This document shows positions 51,780 to 62,774 of a stretch of DNA of 64,000 nt, in pieces. A model generated the notes under the pieces. That model ran no database searches. It was not told the origin of the DNA and saw only the letters and a list, made by a program, of their open reading frames with translations. The DNA lies in the NCBI GenBank assembly GCA_963575745.1, contig CAUYUJ010012213.1:66001-130000 (forward strand). The letters are read 5' to 3'. Each line of letters begins with the position of its first letter. Positions within the stretch are counted from its first letter, which is position 1. The position numbers and the translations under genes were made by a program. The DNA is from Prorocentrum cordatum. Its lineage: Eukaryota > Sar > Dinophyceae > Prorocentrales > Prorocentraceae.

Positions 51780-52330
51780 GCCCAGCTTCGCCCCTGCGGT
51801 TTCCGCCCGGCCCCGCCGCACCGCAATCCCCGGCCTTGGCTTCAGCCTTAGCCTCAGACCTCGCCCCAGCTGGCCCCGCCGAGGCGTCGCAGAGGGGCGA
51901 CTCGCCCCGCCGATGCCATACCCCTGGCCTCGCCTTAGCCTTATCGCCCTGGCCCGGGCCTCAGTCCCGCCCTGGCTTTCGCCTGAGCCTTGGCCCTGCG
52001 GAGGCCCCCTGAGGGCCGCGTGGCCTCGTGGACACCCGAGCCTCGGCTCCCCGAGTCCCAGCCTTTGCCCGAGCTCTCTCCGCTGAGCCACTGGTGGGGG
52101 AGTGGTGGGCCTTGGCTGCGGCCCCTGGCCTTGCCCTGCTGCTGTCAGGAAGTCCGGCCGAGGGGCGCCCAGCCCCCCTGAGGCCGGAGCCTCTGCCTCG
52201 GCCATGGCCGGGCTCCCGGCTTCGCCCGCCGTGGCTTCCTGGCTTTCGCCCAGACCCCGGCTCCGCCGCGGCACCGCTGCGGGGCGCCCGCCCCGCCGAG
52301 GCCTCCGCCTCGGCCCTTACCTGGCGCCTC
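51780..52330. repeat. Degenerate GCCTYR-type repeat region
   Basis: Many short units such as GCCTTAGCCTCAG, GCCTTGGC and CCCCGCCGAGGC with no fixed period. Frames on both strands are Ala/Pro/Leu- or Arg/Gly-rich. Confidence 0.45.
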
Positions 52331-53649
52331 TCAGCCCAGGCCCTGGCGTTCGCTCTACCCTTCTCGCGGCTGCGCGGCGCGCCGCGGACGCCGCCCTCTG
52401 CGCCGCCGTGGTGTCCATTTGTTCCCCGAGGGCGGCGCAAGCGCCGCTGGCGCCGCTGGCGGCGGGCCGTCCGACCCAGCGCCCGTTGCGACTGGGGCGT
52501 GGGCTCGAGCTTCGCCGCGGCCGCGACCTCCGCCGACCACGCGCGGGTAGCGGGCCGGGCGGCGTCCAGGAAGCCCTGGATGGGCAGGGAGGAAGAGCGC
52601 GGGCAGATTGATCTGCCAGGGCATCGCGCCGCGGCTCTGCCTCTGCCTTTGCCATCTCCTCAGGTCAAGCAGCCCCGAACCCGCCACTGTTGCGGTTGCA
52701 TCATATCTTCTGCCGCCGCTAGGTTGAGCCCTTCTTCAGTGATTCGCTCCATCGGTTACCCTAGTTTGGCTGCTCTTATTTTGCTATGCGTGTGTATATA
52801 TAGATATAGGTCTACTTGTCTGTAGATGAGGTTCATTTCGATCCAGTACCCGATGCCGCCCACTTCCCCATCATTTATTGAACCAATCACATACAAGCAT
52901 GTTAGAAGTATTGCTCAACATATCGTTGCATTCGTTCGTAGGTTTCGGCGGCGGCACTCATCGCTAGTCGATCCGAGTCCCAGCCCCCGCCTTCGATACT
53001 TTAGACGTACGTTGGCCCATTAATGTTCAGGCCGTCTCTTGATTCGAAGGCCGTCTCTGGATTTTTCCGCAGGTCCGCAGTGGTGTTTCGAGTGGCCGTC
53101 ATTTGCGTTTTTTTTTGTTACTTAGTTGGGCGTCGTAAAACATGGCCGCAGTTGCGCGCATTCCTCTTCCAGGGCCTGGCGGCGGAGGGTCGGGAATGGC
53201 TTCCACTGCATAAACTTGGGCTGGGAGAAAACAAACGATCTTTCTAAACAATAGTGCATGATATATATATATATACACTTGCTTGTCGGGAAGGAGTATG
53301 TCATGCATACTCGCTTTTGTAGACAGAAGTCCTCGATACTATGTTGTTAAAAGGGTCTTCTGCTCTCTTTCGATAAGTCCGTCTTCAGCTAGTAGCCGCC
53401 GTATGATCTGTGGACCTCGCCGCGGCAATAGGGCACGCGGCCACAATGGCAGTGGGCTCAACCTGGGAGGGGGCGAATACGTAATCGGTGAGTGGGCTGG
53501 GTGGATATACTTGCAAGGTCCACGCGCGTTTGCACCTGGGAGTGCATCCGCGGTCTGCGCGGGGCCATATCAGGCGTGCTCCAAACGAGTGTGCGGATAA
53601 TTCCAAATTGCTTCAAAGAAGGGGGTGGGGTTTTTGTTTTTTTTGGGGG
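52331..53649. other. No gene recognised
   Basis: GC-rich to 52640, then unusually AT-richer 52680-53400 with a TATATATATATA run at 53262-53273 and a T8 run at 53109. No domain was seen on either strand. Confidence 0.35.
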
Positions 53650-55175
53650 GGCCAGTTTAATGCCGCCGAAAGAAGATGCAGGCTCGGGGGTTGCCGCCAG
53701 GCTGCGCGAGGCCTTGGGGAATATGGCAGACCAGGGCCCCATCTTTGCCAGGCGGCAGTCGCAAGGGAACATTTGTTCTGCATGTGACAAGTGCTTTTTT
53801 GGAAGGAATGGACTCTGGCAGGGCCTGTGGGTCCGCGGGCGAGAGCAGCGCCGCGTGCGGCGCCAGTGGCAATGCGCCGGCGACCTTTGCCGAGCAGGTG
53901 GAGTTCGACATGCCGACGAGCCAGGAACGGCCGAGGGGCCCGCAGATAGGGCGCGCGCCGCTGGAATTGAGCACCCTGCGGCGGAGGCTGCCGGCTGCTG
54001 CCCATGTCGACGCGGAAGTCGCGCAAGGGGGGGAGAAGAGCGCGGGGGCGCTGGCGATGGCGGCAGGGGCCGCCCGGGCAAGTCTGGAGAGACGTGCCGC
54101 GCTGCCGCAGCCTGGCCCTGGGCGGCTCGCTGGGCAGCTCGAGCTGCAGTCGCGGCCCAGCATGGCCCAAGTTGCGCGGAGGAGCGGCTGCTTGATGAGA
54201 GGTGGCCCTCCCTGATGTCTCCGGATCAGGCAGACGACGATGGCGACGCTGCGTAATCGCGCGGAGCAGCAGGAGCATGGCGCCGCGCACTGGACGCCTC
54301 AACGTGATGATAACGATTGGCGGAAGGATGCGCTTGCAGAGACCCCCTTCGCGCAAACGGTGACAAGCGAGGCCGCGCGCGACCCGTCATGCGTTCAGGC
54401 TGGGCGCAACTCTTTTGGCGGGACGATCTTCAGACAACTTCGGAAACGCCCCCCCCGCCCCAGCTCCGAAGCGCGGCCAGCTGATGAGGGCTCTCGCTGG
54501 GTCAGGTGTGGCGAAAGCGCTGCATTGGTCGACGGTGCCCAGGGACCTCCCGCGGGAAAGAGAGCAGGCGGGCGCGATGCCGGTCGACTTGGTGAACTTC
54601 TTGCGCGGGTGGCGGTTTGGACGCACGAGCAGGATGCATCCGCGCGCGCATTGTTCCGCTGGCCGGCCTTCCTCTTGGAGCTGGAGGAGTTTCCGTCGAC
54701 CTGGCAGCACGGGGAGGTGCGTTTGGTAAACGTGTTTGTCCAGGGTGCCCGAGCCTGGACATCCCCCGCGTTGCTGGCGAACCTGCGAAGCTTCGGCCTT
54801 CCCGCGGCGATTCCGGGCCTGGAGGTCGCGGCTGCCGGCGCCAGGTGCAGGGTCCGCTGGTGGGAGGGCGCGGACTGCGGGGGGTTCCGCGTCCGTCGTC
54901 GTCTTCAGCGCTTCTCTGCAGCGCAGGCACTTTTCTCTTCCCAGGTCGGATTGCCGCGTGAGGCCCCTGGCATACGGGAAACTTTTCCACCGAAGTCCAG
55001 AGAGCGCAGCGGCGATTGGCCACACTGGCTTCCGCAGGGCATAGGAGCGTTGACACGTGCGCGCAAGGTGCCTCGTCCAGTCCAATGCCGAGCAGACGGC
55101 GGCAGAGGAGATGCCGCCAGTTCTTTGGGCTGCCAGACACTTCTACACTCATCGACACCTGCGCCGAAGGCTTGA
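53650..55175 (+). CDS. Protein-like frames of unknown function
   Basis: Three frames in succession look non-repetitive. 53660-53830: MPPKEDAGSGVAARLREALG and GNICSACDKCFFGRNGLWQG, with a C-x2-C. 53676-54215: FAEQVEFDMPTSQERPRGP and HVDAEVAQGGEKSAGALAM. 54240-55175: LLARVAVWTHEQDASARALF and FPSTWQHGEVRLVNVFVQGA. No family is recognised. The location just before a LINE reverse-transcriptase remnant suggests a retroelement or a host gene hit by one. Confidence 0.3.
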
Positions 55176-55677
55176 CAAGTGGTGCGTTCCGCTCCGCCCT
55201 AGTCATCGCGTCAGGCGCCTGGAAGTTGTGCTCCAGCGTCTTGGCCCCCCGATGTCCCCGCGCATGTTGGCGGCGCTTGTGAAGGCCACGATGGGTGGGT
55301 GGACACCAGTGGGCCCCAACTCACTCGAGTTTTGCTGCTGTTTCGGCTGCAGGGCTGGTCGGGTCACCATCCAGCATTGCACCAGGTGTACGCAAATTGC
55401 GAACGTATCCTGGGCGCGGCTTCGACTGGCGCAGGTGCCAACCGAGGATCGCATGGAGGATCTTCTCCTTCTTTCTGGGCACTGCGACTCCGCGCGGCTG
55501 GCATTGGGAGCCTTGCCTTTGTATACGATTTTCAAGGCCACCAATGCCGTCCGTCATGGGCAAGTGACGGATGCAAGCGAAGCGCAGGCGCAGGCAATGA
55601 CAGAGGCGGCGGGCAGAGGCGCGCCATTGCGACGCATCGTCGCCGCACTATGGGGTCCCTCTTCTTCCTCAGCGTGA
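55057..55677 (+). pseudogene. C-terminal remnant of a LINE reverse transcriptase
   Basis: A 206-codon frame reads SPRMLAALVKATMGGWTPVG, then CCCFGCRAGRVTIQHCTRC and LALGALPLYTIFKATNAVRH. This matches the pattern I know from the tail of dinoflagellate non-LTR RTs (PPRV..AVLRT.WNGW, then C-x-GC ... DS.EHY..C, then an alanine-rich YxxY segment). No RT core motif was found upstream, so it would be a 5'-truncated insertion, the usual fate of LINE copies. Confidence 0.5.
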
Positions 55678-56169
55678 CCGTCTACCATCGTTTTCACTCG
55701 CCTCTTTTACTTGGCAGTCGCCGTCTACCTCTCGCTAGCCCTGTGCGCGTCGTTCAACGAGTCCAAACAGGCATCGCGAACGTCTTCTTCTGCGCCGTGG
55801 TTCTGGGTGCGCGCCGCGCTCGTGTTCTCTGGGGCCAGAGATGGGCCGCCGGTCGTTTCGTATTTCTACCTCGTGCAATTGCGCTGCTTTGCTTCTTCCC
55901 CCCTTGTTATCCTTCCCCCTCTGTCCCCGGGTGCTGCCAATGACTGCGGTCCGTGGCTGTTCGCTTGGAGCGGCTATTTCTCTTCGTGCTTGGCAAGGGG
56001 GTTGTAGGGTAATCCGCCCGCGGTGGTCGCTTAACTTTGCCCCTCTTCATTCCTTTATCTTGCAGTTCACTTCTCCTCGTCGTACCCCGAGGCCAGTTTT
56101 TAGGGCGGTCCGGGCGTTTCGTCTGAGACTTCCTCACCATGTACGACCCCGGAGCTTACAACGTGACAA
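55678..56169. other. No gene recognised
   Basis: Plus frames with hydrophobic patches (for example RFHSPLLLGSRRLPLA) but no consistent domain. Confidence 0.3.
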
Positions 56170-56185
56170 TGGTTTCACAAATGGA

Positions 56186-56330
56186 GGGCGGGTGGCTTCC
56201 AACATGTGGCTCTCGCCTAAGCGCCGCGCGCATTCGTTTACAACGCTTGCAATCGTTTCACGGGGGCGGGCCGTGTTTTTCAAAATGTGGCTCTCGCTTT
56301 AGCGCCGCGCACGTTCGTTTAAAAGGTCCT
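56186..56330. repeat. Tandem duplication, about 77 bp
   Basis: ATGTGGCTCTCGCCTAAGCG, CCGCGCGCATTCGTTTA (from about 56202) is repeated with changes from about 56283 as ATGTGGCTCTCGCTTTAGCG, CCGCGCACGTTCGTTTA. Confidence 0.75.
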
Positions 56331-56394
56331 GGCGAAGGATTCAACCATGCGCACTTGTGAATAACGCAGTTGTGGGTATCGTCCTCGGTGAACC

Positions 56395-56940
56395 TCTTTC
56401 TGGGGCCACGACGCGCGTGGCGGGTGTGCCAAAATTGGCACGGGTACGCCATGCGGACGCTGCCACAGGAGCCGTCGGTGGAGCCCCGTTTGAGGCCGCG
56501 GAACGTGTGAGGGGTGCGCCGAAATCCAGGGTGGAGCCGCGTGCGGGCGTTACCATTAGGGCCTTCGGTGGAGTTCCCTATGGGGCCACGAGGCTTGTGA
56601 GGGGTGCGCCGAAATCGAGGCGGACCTGCATGCGGACCCTGCCGCTGGGGCCCCCCGTGGAGCACCCTGTGGGACCATGAAACGTATGAGGGGTGCGCCG
56701 AACTGGAGGTGGATTTGCATGCGGACCGTGCCACTGGGGCCTTCGGTGGAACATGGGACCACGAAGCGTGTGAGGGGTGCACTGAAATGGAGGCGGAACT
56801 GCATGCGGGCTCTGTGATTGGGGCCTTCGGCGGGGCACCCTATGGGGCCACGAAACGTGTGTGTGTGTGGGGTGCGCCGAAATTGAGGTGGAACTACATG
56901 CGGACCCTGCCGCTGGGGCCTTGGGCGGAGCACGCCCCAG
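56395..56940. repeat. 89-bp tandem repeat, about 6 copies
   Basis: GAGGGGTGCGCCGAA or variants at 56509, 56599, 56688, 56772 and about 56867, plus a weaker unit near 56430. Unit lengths are 84-95 bp. Each has GGGGCCACGA, TGCATGCGGAC and GCTGGGGCC. Length is not a multiple of three, so no protein is conserved across units. Confidence 0.85.
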
Positions 56941-57994
56941 GCCCTGCCGCCGACGCCGCTGGCGTCGAGATGCTTCGCGACGGGGGCTGGGGTTCCAATC
57001 CCAGAGTCGCCACGGCGTCGGAGAAAGTGACAATCGGAGCGATCGAAACGGGCTTGGGAAGAATGGCTACAACGATTGACCGCAGTTCCTGTTCGTTCTG
57101 AAGATGGTTCGCCGTCGGTGTTGCCGCGGACGGTGTCCATTTGAAACAGAAGGTCGCCTGGCCAACAGCGGCTGCTGTTGGTTTTGCACTGGCGCGCCCC
57201 CAGTGCGGTGCGCGTCGGGGGGGCTCAGGGCGACCGAAAGGCGCGCTCGCACGAGTCGCGCTGGGGCACAAGTTCGACGGGGGGCCCGTCTCGGGGGCAA
57301 GATGACGACGCCCACCCCGCAATGCAGATGCCAGCACATTGTCCTTATTTGTGATGCGGAGCTTGCCGCGGGGCCCCGGTCAACCGACAGCGAAGAGTCG
57401 CAGGTGCTGTCTTGGGCGAGTTGCCGACGCTTCGCGGAAGCCGCCATTGCGGGAATCCAGTATTCCCGGCGCTTGCGCGCGGCCGTAGAGGTCGCCGCCA
57501 TTCGCGATGATGCTCCTGTTCGTCAGAGCGGGCGAGACCGGCCCGCGCACATGCGCCGTACTTATCGAGGCGGTTCGTTTTTCCGTATGCCGGCGGGCGC
57601 ATGCAAAACCCACCAGAAAAAACATGATGTACACCCACCCAAACGCATGTGTAAACCCACCAGAAAATGCATGCACCCGACCATGCATATGGCACGCGTT
57701 TTCGAAAAAAACAACGCGTGCAATCACCAAGCCGGGGGCGCAATATTGGTGTATTTCTACAGACGATAGAGGCGAAAACCCTCAGGCATTGCGTCGCCAC
57801 TCCAGTGCCTGCGACGGAAGCCGCGGGGCTGGTTCAATCGGCGAACCACGAATGGCTTGGGCGTGCCCCCATTTGTAGACCTCGGGGTTGTGCGGTCTCG
57901 CGCGCGTGGCCTGCTCGGCCGCCTGCATCCTGCCGGGCGTTGCCGACAATGGAGATGCGACGTCGGAGTGTCTTTCGTGGCCATCCGTTGGTTT
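56941..57994. other. Weak ORF region
   Basis: A plus frame 57104-57769 is Cys/Arg-rich at its start (RRRCCRGRCPF) and contains QCRCQHIVLICDAELA, with no recognised family. AAACCCACCAGAAAA occurs twice (57607, 57653). GGTTCCAATCCC at about 56992 resembles a tRNA T-loop, but no tRNA folds around it. Confidence 0.3.
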
Positions 57995-59103
57995 TGCCAC
58001 ATACATGCGAGAGAGCGTGTTCTACCGCTGCTGGCGCAAAACCGGGGGGGTTCACTGCCGGTTCGAACCCCTCCCCGCCCCCCCCTCTGGAAAACCGAGG
58101 GGGGTCACTACCAGTTCGAACCCCTCCCCCCCCCCCCCGTTCGGGTCACCCGGTTCGAACCCCCCCCCATTCGAACTCGAAAAGGGGGGGGGTCACTAAC
58201 CCGCTCGAACCCCCCCCCCCCCCCGAAAACCGAGGGGCGTTGCGGACAGTGGTGGGGGCGGTGGTGGCGGGGGCAGTGGTGAGGGGGCAACGGGACAGTG
58301 GTGGGGACAGTGGGACAGTGGTGGGGACGGTAGTGGTGGGGGCAATGGGGAGGACAATGGTGGGAACAGTGGGACAGTGGTGGGGACGGTGGTGGCGGGG
58401 ACAGTGGCGTGGGGACAGTGGGAATGTGGTGGAAACAGTGGGACTGGAGGGTGCAGTGGTGGTGGGGGCAGTGGTGAAGGCGGTGGCGAGGACGGCGGTG
58501 GGAAAATGGGACAGAGGTACAGTGGGGACAGTGGTGGGGACAGTGGGGACAGTGGTGAACAGTGGGACAGCTCAGTGGGACAGCGGAGGAGTCAGTGGGA
58601 CAGTGGGGACAGTGGGGATGGTCGTGGAGAAAGTTGGGAGAGTGGAACCGTGGTGGGAACAGTGGTGGGGACAGTGGGGGACAGTGCGACAGTGGTGGTG
58701 GCACTGGTGGGTGGTGGAACCAGTGGGGACAGTGGTGGTGAGGACAGTGGCGCTGGGAACAACAGTGGGGGATGTGGTGAGGACGGTGGTAGGGACCGGA
58801 AGTCGTTTGCTGGAGGTGAGAGGCGAGGTGGGGAGGGGTTCGAACCGGTACCCCCCCCCTCCAGTTTTCGAGGCGGGGGGGGGGGTTCGAACCGGTAGTG
58901 ACCCCCCTCCGAGTCCGAGGGGTGGGGGGGTGGGGGAGGGGAGGGGGGGGGGTTTTGCCGGGGGAAGGGGGGGGGGGGAGGGTTCCAGCAGGGGGGGATT
59001 TTCGGGAGGGGGGGGGGACCCCCGGGCTCCGGAGGAAAAGGGCGGCAATTTTCCACAGTAAAGCGGCGGTGGATCACGCTCCCTCATACATGCGGACATG
59101 GGC
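57995..59103. mobile_element. Inverted-repeat element with an internal GGACAGTGG minisatellite
   Basis: Outer arms: GAGAGAGCGTGTTCTACCGC (about 58009-58028) pairs with GAGGGAGCGTGATCCACCGC (reverse complement of about 59088-59069). Inner arms: GGGGGTCACTACCAGTTCGA (about 58096-58115) and relatives pair with the reverse complement of 58870-58925 (GGGGTCACTACCGGTTCGAA). Between them, 58255-58790, lie imperfect GGACAGTGG / GGTGGGGACAGTG repeats. Both sides of the inner arms carry long C or G runs. Centres of the two arm pairs nearly coincide (about 58.50-58.55 kb), supporting one foldback element of about 1.1 kb. Confidence 0.6.
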
Positions 59104-60059
59104 GCTGCAATGCGGGGTGGGTGTCGACGTTCTGCCCCCCGCCCGTCGCCGAGCGCGGCTCGCGAAACCCCCGAAACGCCGACGCGTTTCATGGGCGAGC
59201 GCCAGTGGCTTCCAAACCGAGCCCGCGCGTCGGGGAACGCGGCGGTCGTCGAGAGAGAGAAAGAGAGAGAGCCCGGCAAGCGCGATGGACCATGGGCGCC
59301 GCGGAGGCCGCGCTCGCACTTCGCGGCGGCCAAGCTGCGGGAGACGCGCCGTTGGCAGCACCCGCGCCACTCAGGCTGGCATTTCTGCTGGCTGGAACCG
59401 CCCCCTGCGGGACTGGGGCAGCTGGGGAATCAGCGATTGGCAGGGCAGTGGCTGTTGAGGCCAGCGGCGATGGTTGCGCATGGAGCCGTGAGCTGCAGAT
59501 CCCAGTGGGCCCTCTAGGTAGTGGCGGGGGTTTTCGCGCTGGGCGCCATGTGCGCTTGGCAACGTAACAGCAGGTGCGTTGGCCGGCCTGTGCGCCAAAT
59601 TGTCCAGCTAGCTTGGTTCGCCCCACTCCGCAGCCGGAGGCCCACGCGTGGGATGGTTCCATGGTGTCTACGTGGGGCCCGCTTTGCAGGTGCAACGCGG
59701 CCGTCTGTGGGGTGTGTTGGTATTATCGATGCCATTGATGTTATCTTTGCCCTGTTATGAATTTTGTTGGCCTTGTCAGCAACTGTGCTCATCTCCAGAC
59801 CCATCGAGTTGTTCTGTACATTGCAGTATATCCTGTGCGAATCGTATTGCGTAGTGGTCATTGCCACTGTCCGCTGCCCTGGCCCGTTGCAGAGCACGCG
59901 CCGCATCGGGTTGTTGGAGACGAAGTCACCAGCGAGGATGCCAGGGACTCGCAGGGCATAAGATCTCAGGCCGAGGGATCACAGGCCCTCGCACCCCCCC
60001 AGATGGGATGGGCCCCAGGGTTCCACAGGCCCCCTAATACCCCCTCCAGATGTGGTGGG
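59104..60059. other. No gene recognised
   Basis: A segment at 59100-59160 (GCAATGCGGGGTGGG, GTCGACGTTCTGCCCCC) is similar in reverse complement to 57270-57350, an inverted relationship lying outside the element above. Other frames have no domain. Confidence 0.35.
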
Positions 60060-60200
60060 GGGGGGCGACGACGACGACGGCGACGCCGAGACCCACGCCG
60101 ACGCCGACGCCGACGCCAACGTCGACGCCGACGCCGCCGACGACGATGACGCCGACGCCGACGCCGACGCCAACGCCGACGTCCGATATCGGCGACGTCT
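60060..60200. repeat. GACGCC hexamer-type repeat
   Basis: GACGCCGACGCC units with GAC and AAC variants. Thr-Pro or Asp-Ala alternation by frame. Confidence 0.85.
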
Positions 60201-60303
60201 GCGAAGATGACGACGCCGACGAGGGGGCGGTGATCCCAGTCGCGAGGCCTTCTCGAGCTTCACGGGCGTGCCCATCAGCGGGGGGGGGCGATGCTGTTAG
60301 TTT

Positions 60304-60750
60304 TTGAAAGGGGGGGCTGGTTCCTGGATTATATCTGGCCATTCTATCCCTTGCCCACGGGACTTGCGGTACATCGAACCAAACGCGAACGAAGGGTGTG
60401 TGTTGGAGGGAACACCAGGACGGGAGACTACGGATGGGGAGGACATTGAGGCGCAGAACGAAGATAAGGTGGAGGGGGGAAGCGAGGGGGAGGCAGTGAG
60501 TTCATCTACGGGAGGTTTCTTTGGGGCGGTGGATGATGGGGGATCGGAGGTGGATGTGGGCGGGAAACGGGGGGCGAGATGGAGGAAGTGGAGTCGGATA
60601 GTCGGGGAGGATTGGCTGTCGCCAACCCAGCTCGCGCGGCTTCCAATCGCCGAGGTAGTCTTGCACCGGTTCAGTGCTTCTGCGCGTTGGTGGACCGTGT
60701 GTTGTCCAAGACGCACGCACGAACGCCATGTCTCTGGATCGGCCGTGTGC
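60304..60750 (+). CDS. Possible protein-coding segment before a (GT)n tract
   Basis: The frame reads CPRDLRYIEPNANEGCVLEG, DGEDIEAQNEDKVEGGSEGE and RWRKWSRIVGEDWLSPTQLA before entering the GT repeat. It is not low complexity, but no family is recognised and the 3' end is the microsatellite. Confidence 0.25.
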
Positions 60751-60754
60751 GTGC

Positions 60755-60832
60755 GTGCGTTTGTGTGTGTGTGTGTGTGTGTGTGCGTTTGTGTGTGTGT
60801 GTGTGTGTGTGTGCTTGCGTGTGCTTTCGTGT
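60755..60832. repeat. (GT)n dinucleotide
   Basis: GT/GC run, about 35 units. It gives Cys-Val alternation on the plus strand. Confidence 0.95.
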
Positions 60833-61197
60833 CTTCCCATCGCGCCCACCGTTCCCTTGCTCATGGACCCTCCAAGACAAGCCATTTCAGACCTCCCCCG
60901 TGGGAGGACCCTCCAAGACATCGTCCCCAGACCCCCCAGGCCCTCCAAGATTGCCTGGAAGAGACCCCCCCCCGAAATGAGACCCCCCTCCCTTTATAAC
61001 GAAATCTGGAGTAGGGTTCCTTAGGTCAACGCCCCGACTGTATTATCTCGTTTCAAGCGTGTCGCAGCCCCGCCGGCCGACTGCGACCCCCTTCAGCCGG
61101 GGATCGACAGCCGGAAGCGTCGGTTCGCGCGCGCGCGATGTCTCTCTCCCGGCGCGCGCGCTTGGGGGGGAGGTGGCCTTCCTGGCACGTGGGGACG
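60833..61197. other. No gene recognised
   Basis: GGACCCTCCAAGACA occurs twice (about 60863 and 60906). A CGCGCGCGCG run lies near 61128-61137. Confidence 0.35.
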
Positions 61198-62375
61198 GGG
61201 AGGAGGAGGAGGAGGAGGAGGAGGAGGAGGAGGAGGAGGAGGAGGAGGAGGAGGAGGAGGAGGGAGGAGGAGGAAGAGGAGGAGGAGGAGGAGGAAGGAG
61301 GAGGAGGAGGAGGAGGGGAGGAGGGAGGAGGAGAAAAAGGAGGAGAGGAGAGAAAACGGAGGAGGAGAAAAACCGGTGGAGTAGGAGGCGGGAGGAGGGA
61401 GGTAGGGGAGGAGGGAGGAGGGAGGAGGGAGTGAGGAGGAAGGGAGGAGGGAGGAAGGAGGGATTTTAGGAGGAGGGAGGAGGGTGGAGGGAGGAGGGAG
61501 GAGGGAGGAGGGAGGAGGGAGGAGGGAGGAGGAGGAGGGAGGAGGGAGCGAGGGGAGGAGGTGAGGAGGGAGGAGGGCAGGAGGGAGGAGGGAGGAGGAG
61601 AGGAGGGGGAGGGAGAGGGGAGGAGGGGGAGGGAGGGAGGGAGGATGGGGAGGGAGGAGGAGGAGGGAGGAGGGAGGAGGGAGGATGGGGGAGGGAGGAG
61701 GGAGGCGGGAGGAGGGAGGAGGGAGGAGGGAGGAGGGAGGGGGAGGAGGGAGGAGGGAGGGAGGGAGGAGGGGAGGAAGGAGGGGGAGGGGGAGAGAGGA
61801 GGGAGGAGGGAGGAGGGAGGGAGGGAGAGGAGGATGGGAGGACGATGGAGGGAGGAGAGGGAGGAGGAGGAGGAGGAGGAGGAGGAGGGAGGAGGAGGGG
61901 AGGAGGAGGAGGAGGAGGAGGAGGAGGAGGAGAGGAGGGAGGACGGAGGAGGAGGTGGAGGAGGAGGAGGAGGAGGGAGGAGAGAGGAGGAGGAGGAAGA
62001 GAAGGAGGAGGAGGATGAGGAGGGAGGAGGTGGAGGGGAGGAGGAGGAGGGAGGAGGAGGAGGAGGAAGGTGGAGGAGGAGTGGAGGAGGAGAGGAGGAG
62101 GAGGAGGAGGAGGAGGAGGAGAAGAGGGAGGAGGGGAAAGGGAGGAGGGCGGAGGGAGGAAGGAGGAGGAGGAGGAGGAGGTGGAGAGGAGGAGGTGGAG
62201 GAGGAGGAGGGAGGAGGAGGAGGGAGGAGGAGGAGGAGGAGGAGCAGGAGGAGGAGGGGGGGGAGGGAGGAGGGAGGAGGGAGGAGGAGGAGGGAGGAGG
62301 GAGGAGGGAGGTTGGAGGAGGGGGAAGAGGAGGTGGAGGAGGAGGAGGAGGAAGAGGAAAAGGAGGAAGGTGGCA
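61198..62375. repeat. 1.2-kb (GGA)n / GGAGGAGGGA purine tract
   Basis: Almost pure purine on the plus strand, with mixed GGA and GGAGGGA units. Frames of 276-438 codons on either strand are repeat translations. It is the longest homopurine tract in the window. Confidence 0.95.
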
Positions 62376-62582
62376 GCGACGTCAACGGTGATCGTGACGA
62401 TGCGGCCATCGACGACAGCGATGTTGCTGCTGGTGATGATGATGGTGCTGATCATAATGACGGTGCTCCCATCGCCCAGTGATTGTATATGATGAGGCTG
62501 ATTGTTGTGGTGATGATGATTATGATGATGATGCTGCTGATGATGATGATGGTGATGGTGATGGTGCTGGTGACGGTGATGG

Positions 62583-62635
<53 letters not shown>

Positions 62636-62690
62636 GTGGTGACGGCGATGGTGGTTGTGGTGGTGATGATTTTCGGGCGCAGCCCGTAAT
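62376..62690. repeat. (GAT)n microsatellite
   Basis: GAT/GGT/GCT triplets, densest 62580-62635. Same type as 9045-10040. Confidence 0.92.
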
Positions 62691-62774
62691 TAGATGTTCC
62701 GGCAGCAGGTTGACTGACTGACCGACTGAATTGACAACTGAATCACCGGAGCCGTTAGATGGCAGTATCATTTC

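Noticed and set aside
56985-57010. tRNA gene at GGTTCCAATCCC
   Set aside because: The upstream 60 bases do not form a cloverleaf and the motif lies at the end of a tandem repeat.
58040-58210. tRNA T-arms (GGTTCGAACC)
   Set aside because: The palindrome recurs within inverted arms of G/C runs; no acceptor, D or anticodon stem was found around any copy.
60674-61024. Cys/Val-rich ORF
   Set aside because: Generated by the (GT)n microsatellite.
61093-62482. ORFs of up to 438 codons across the purine tract
   Set aside because: Pure repeat translation (Leu/Pro/Ser or Glu/Gly/Arg).
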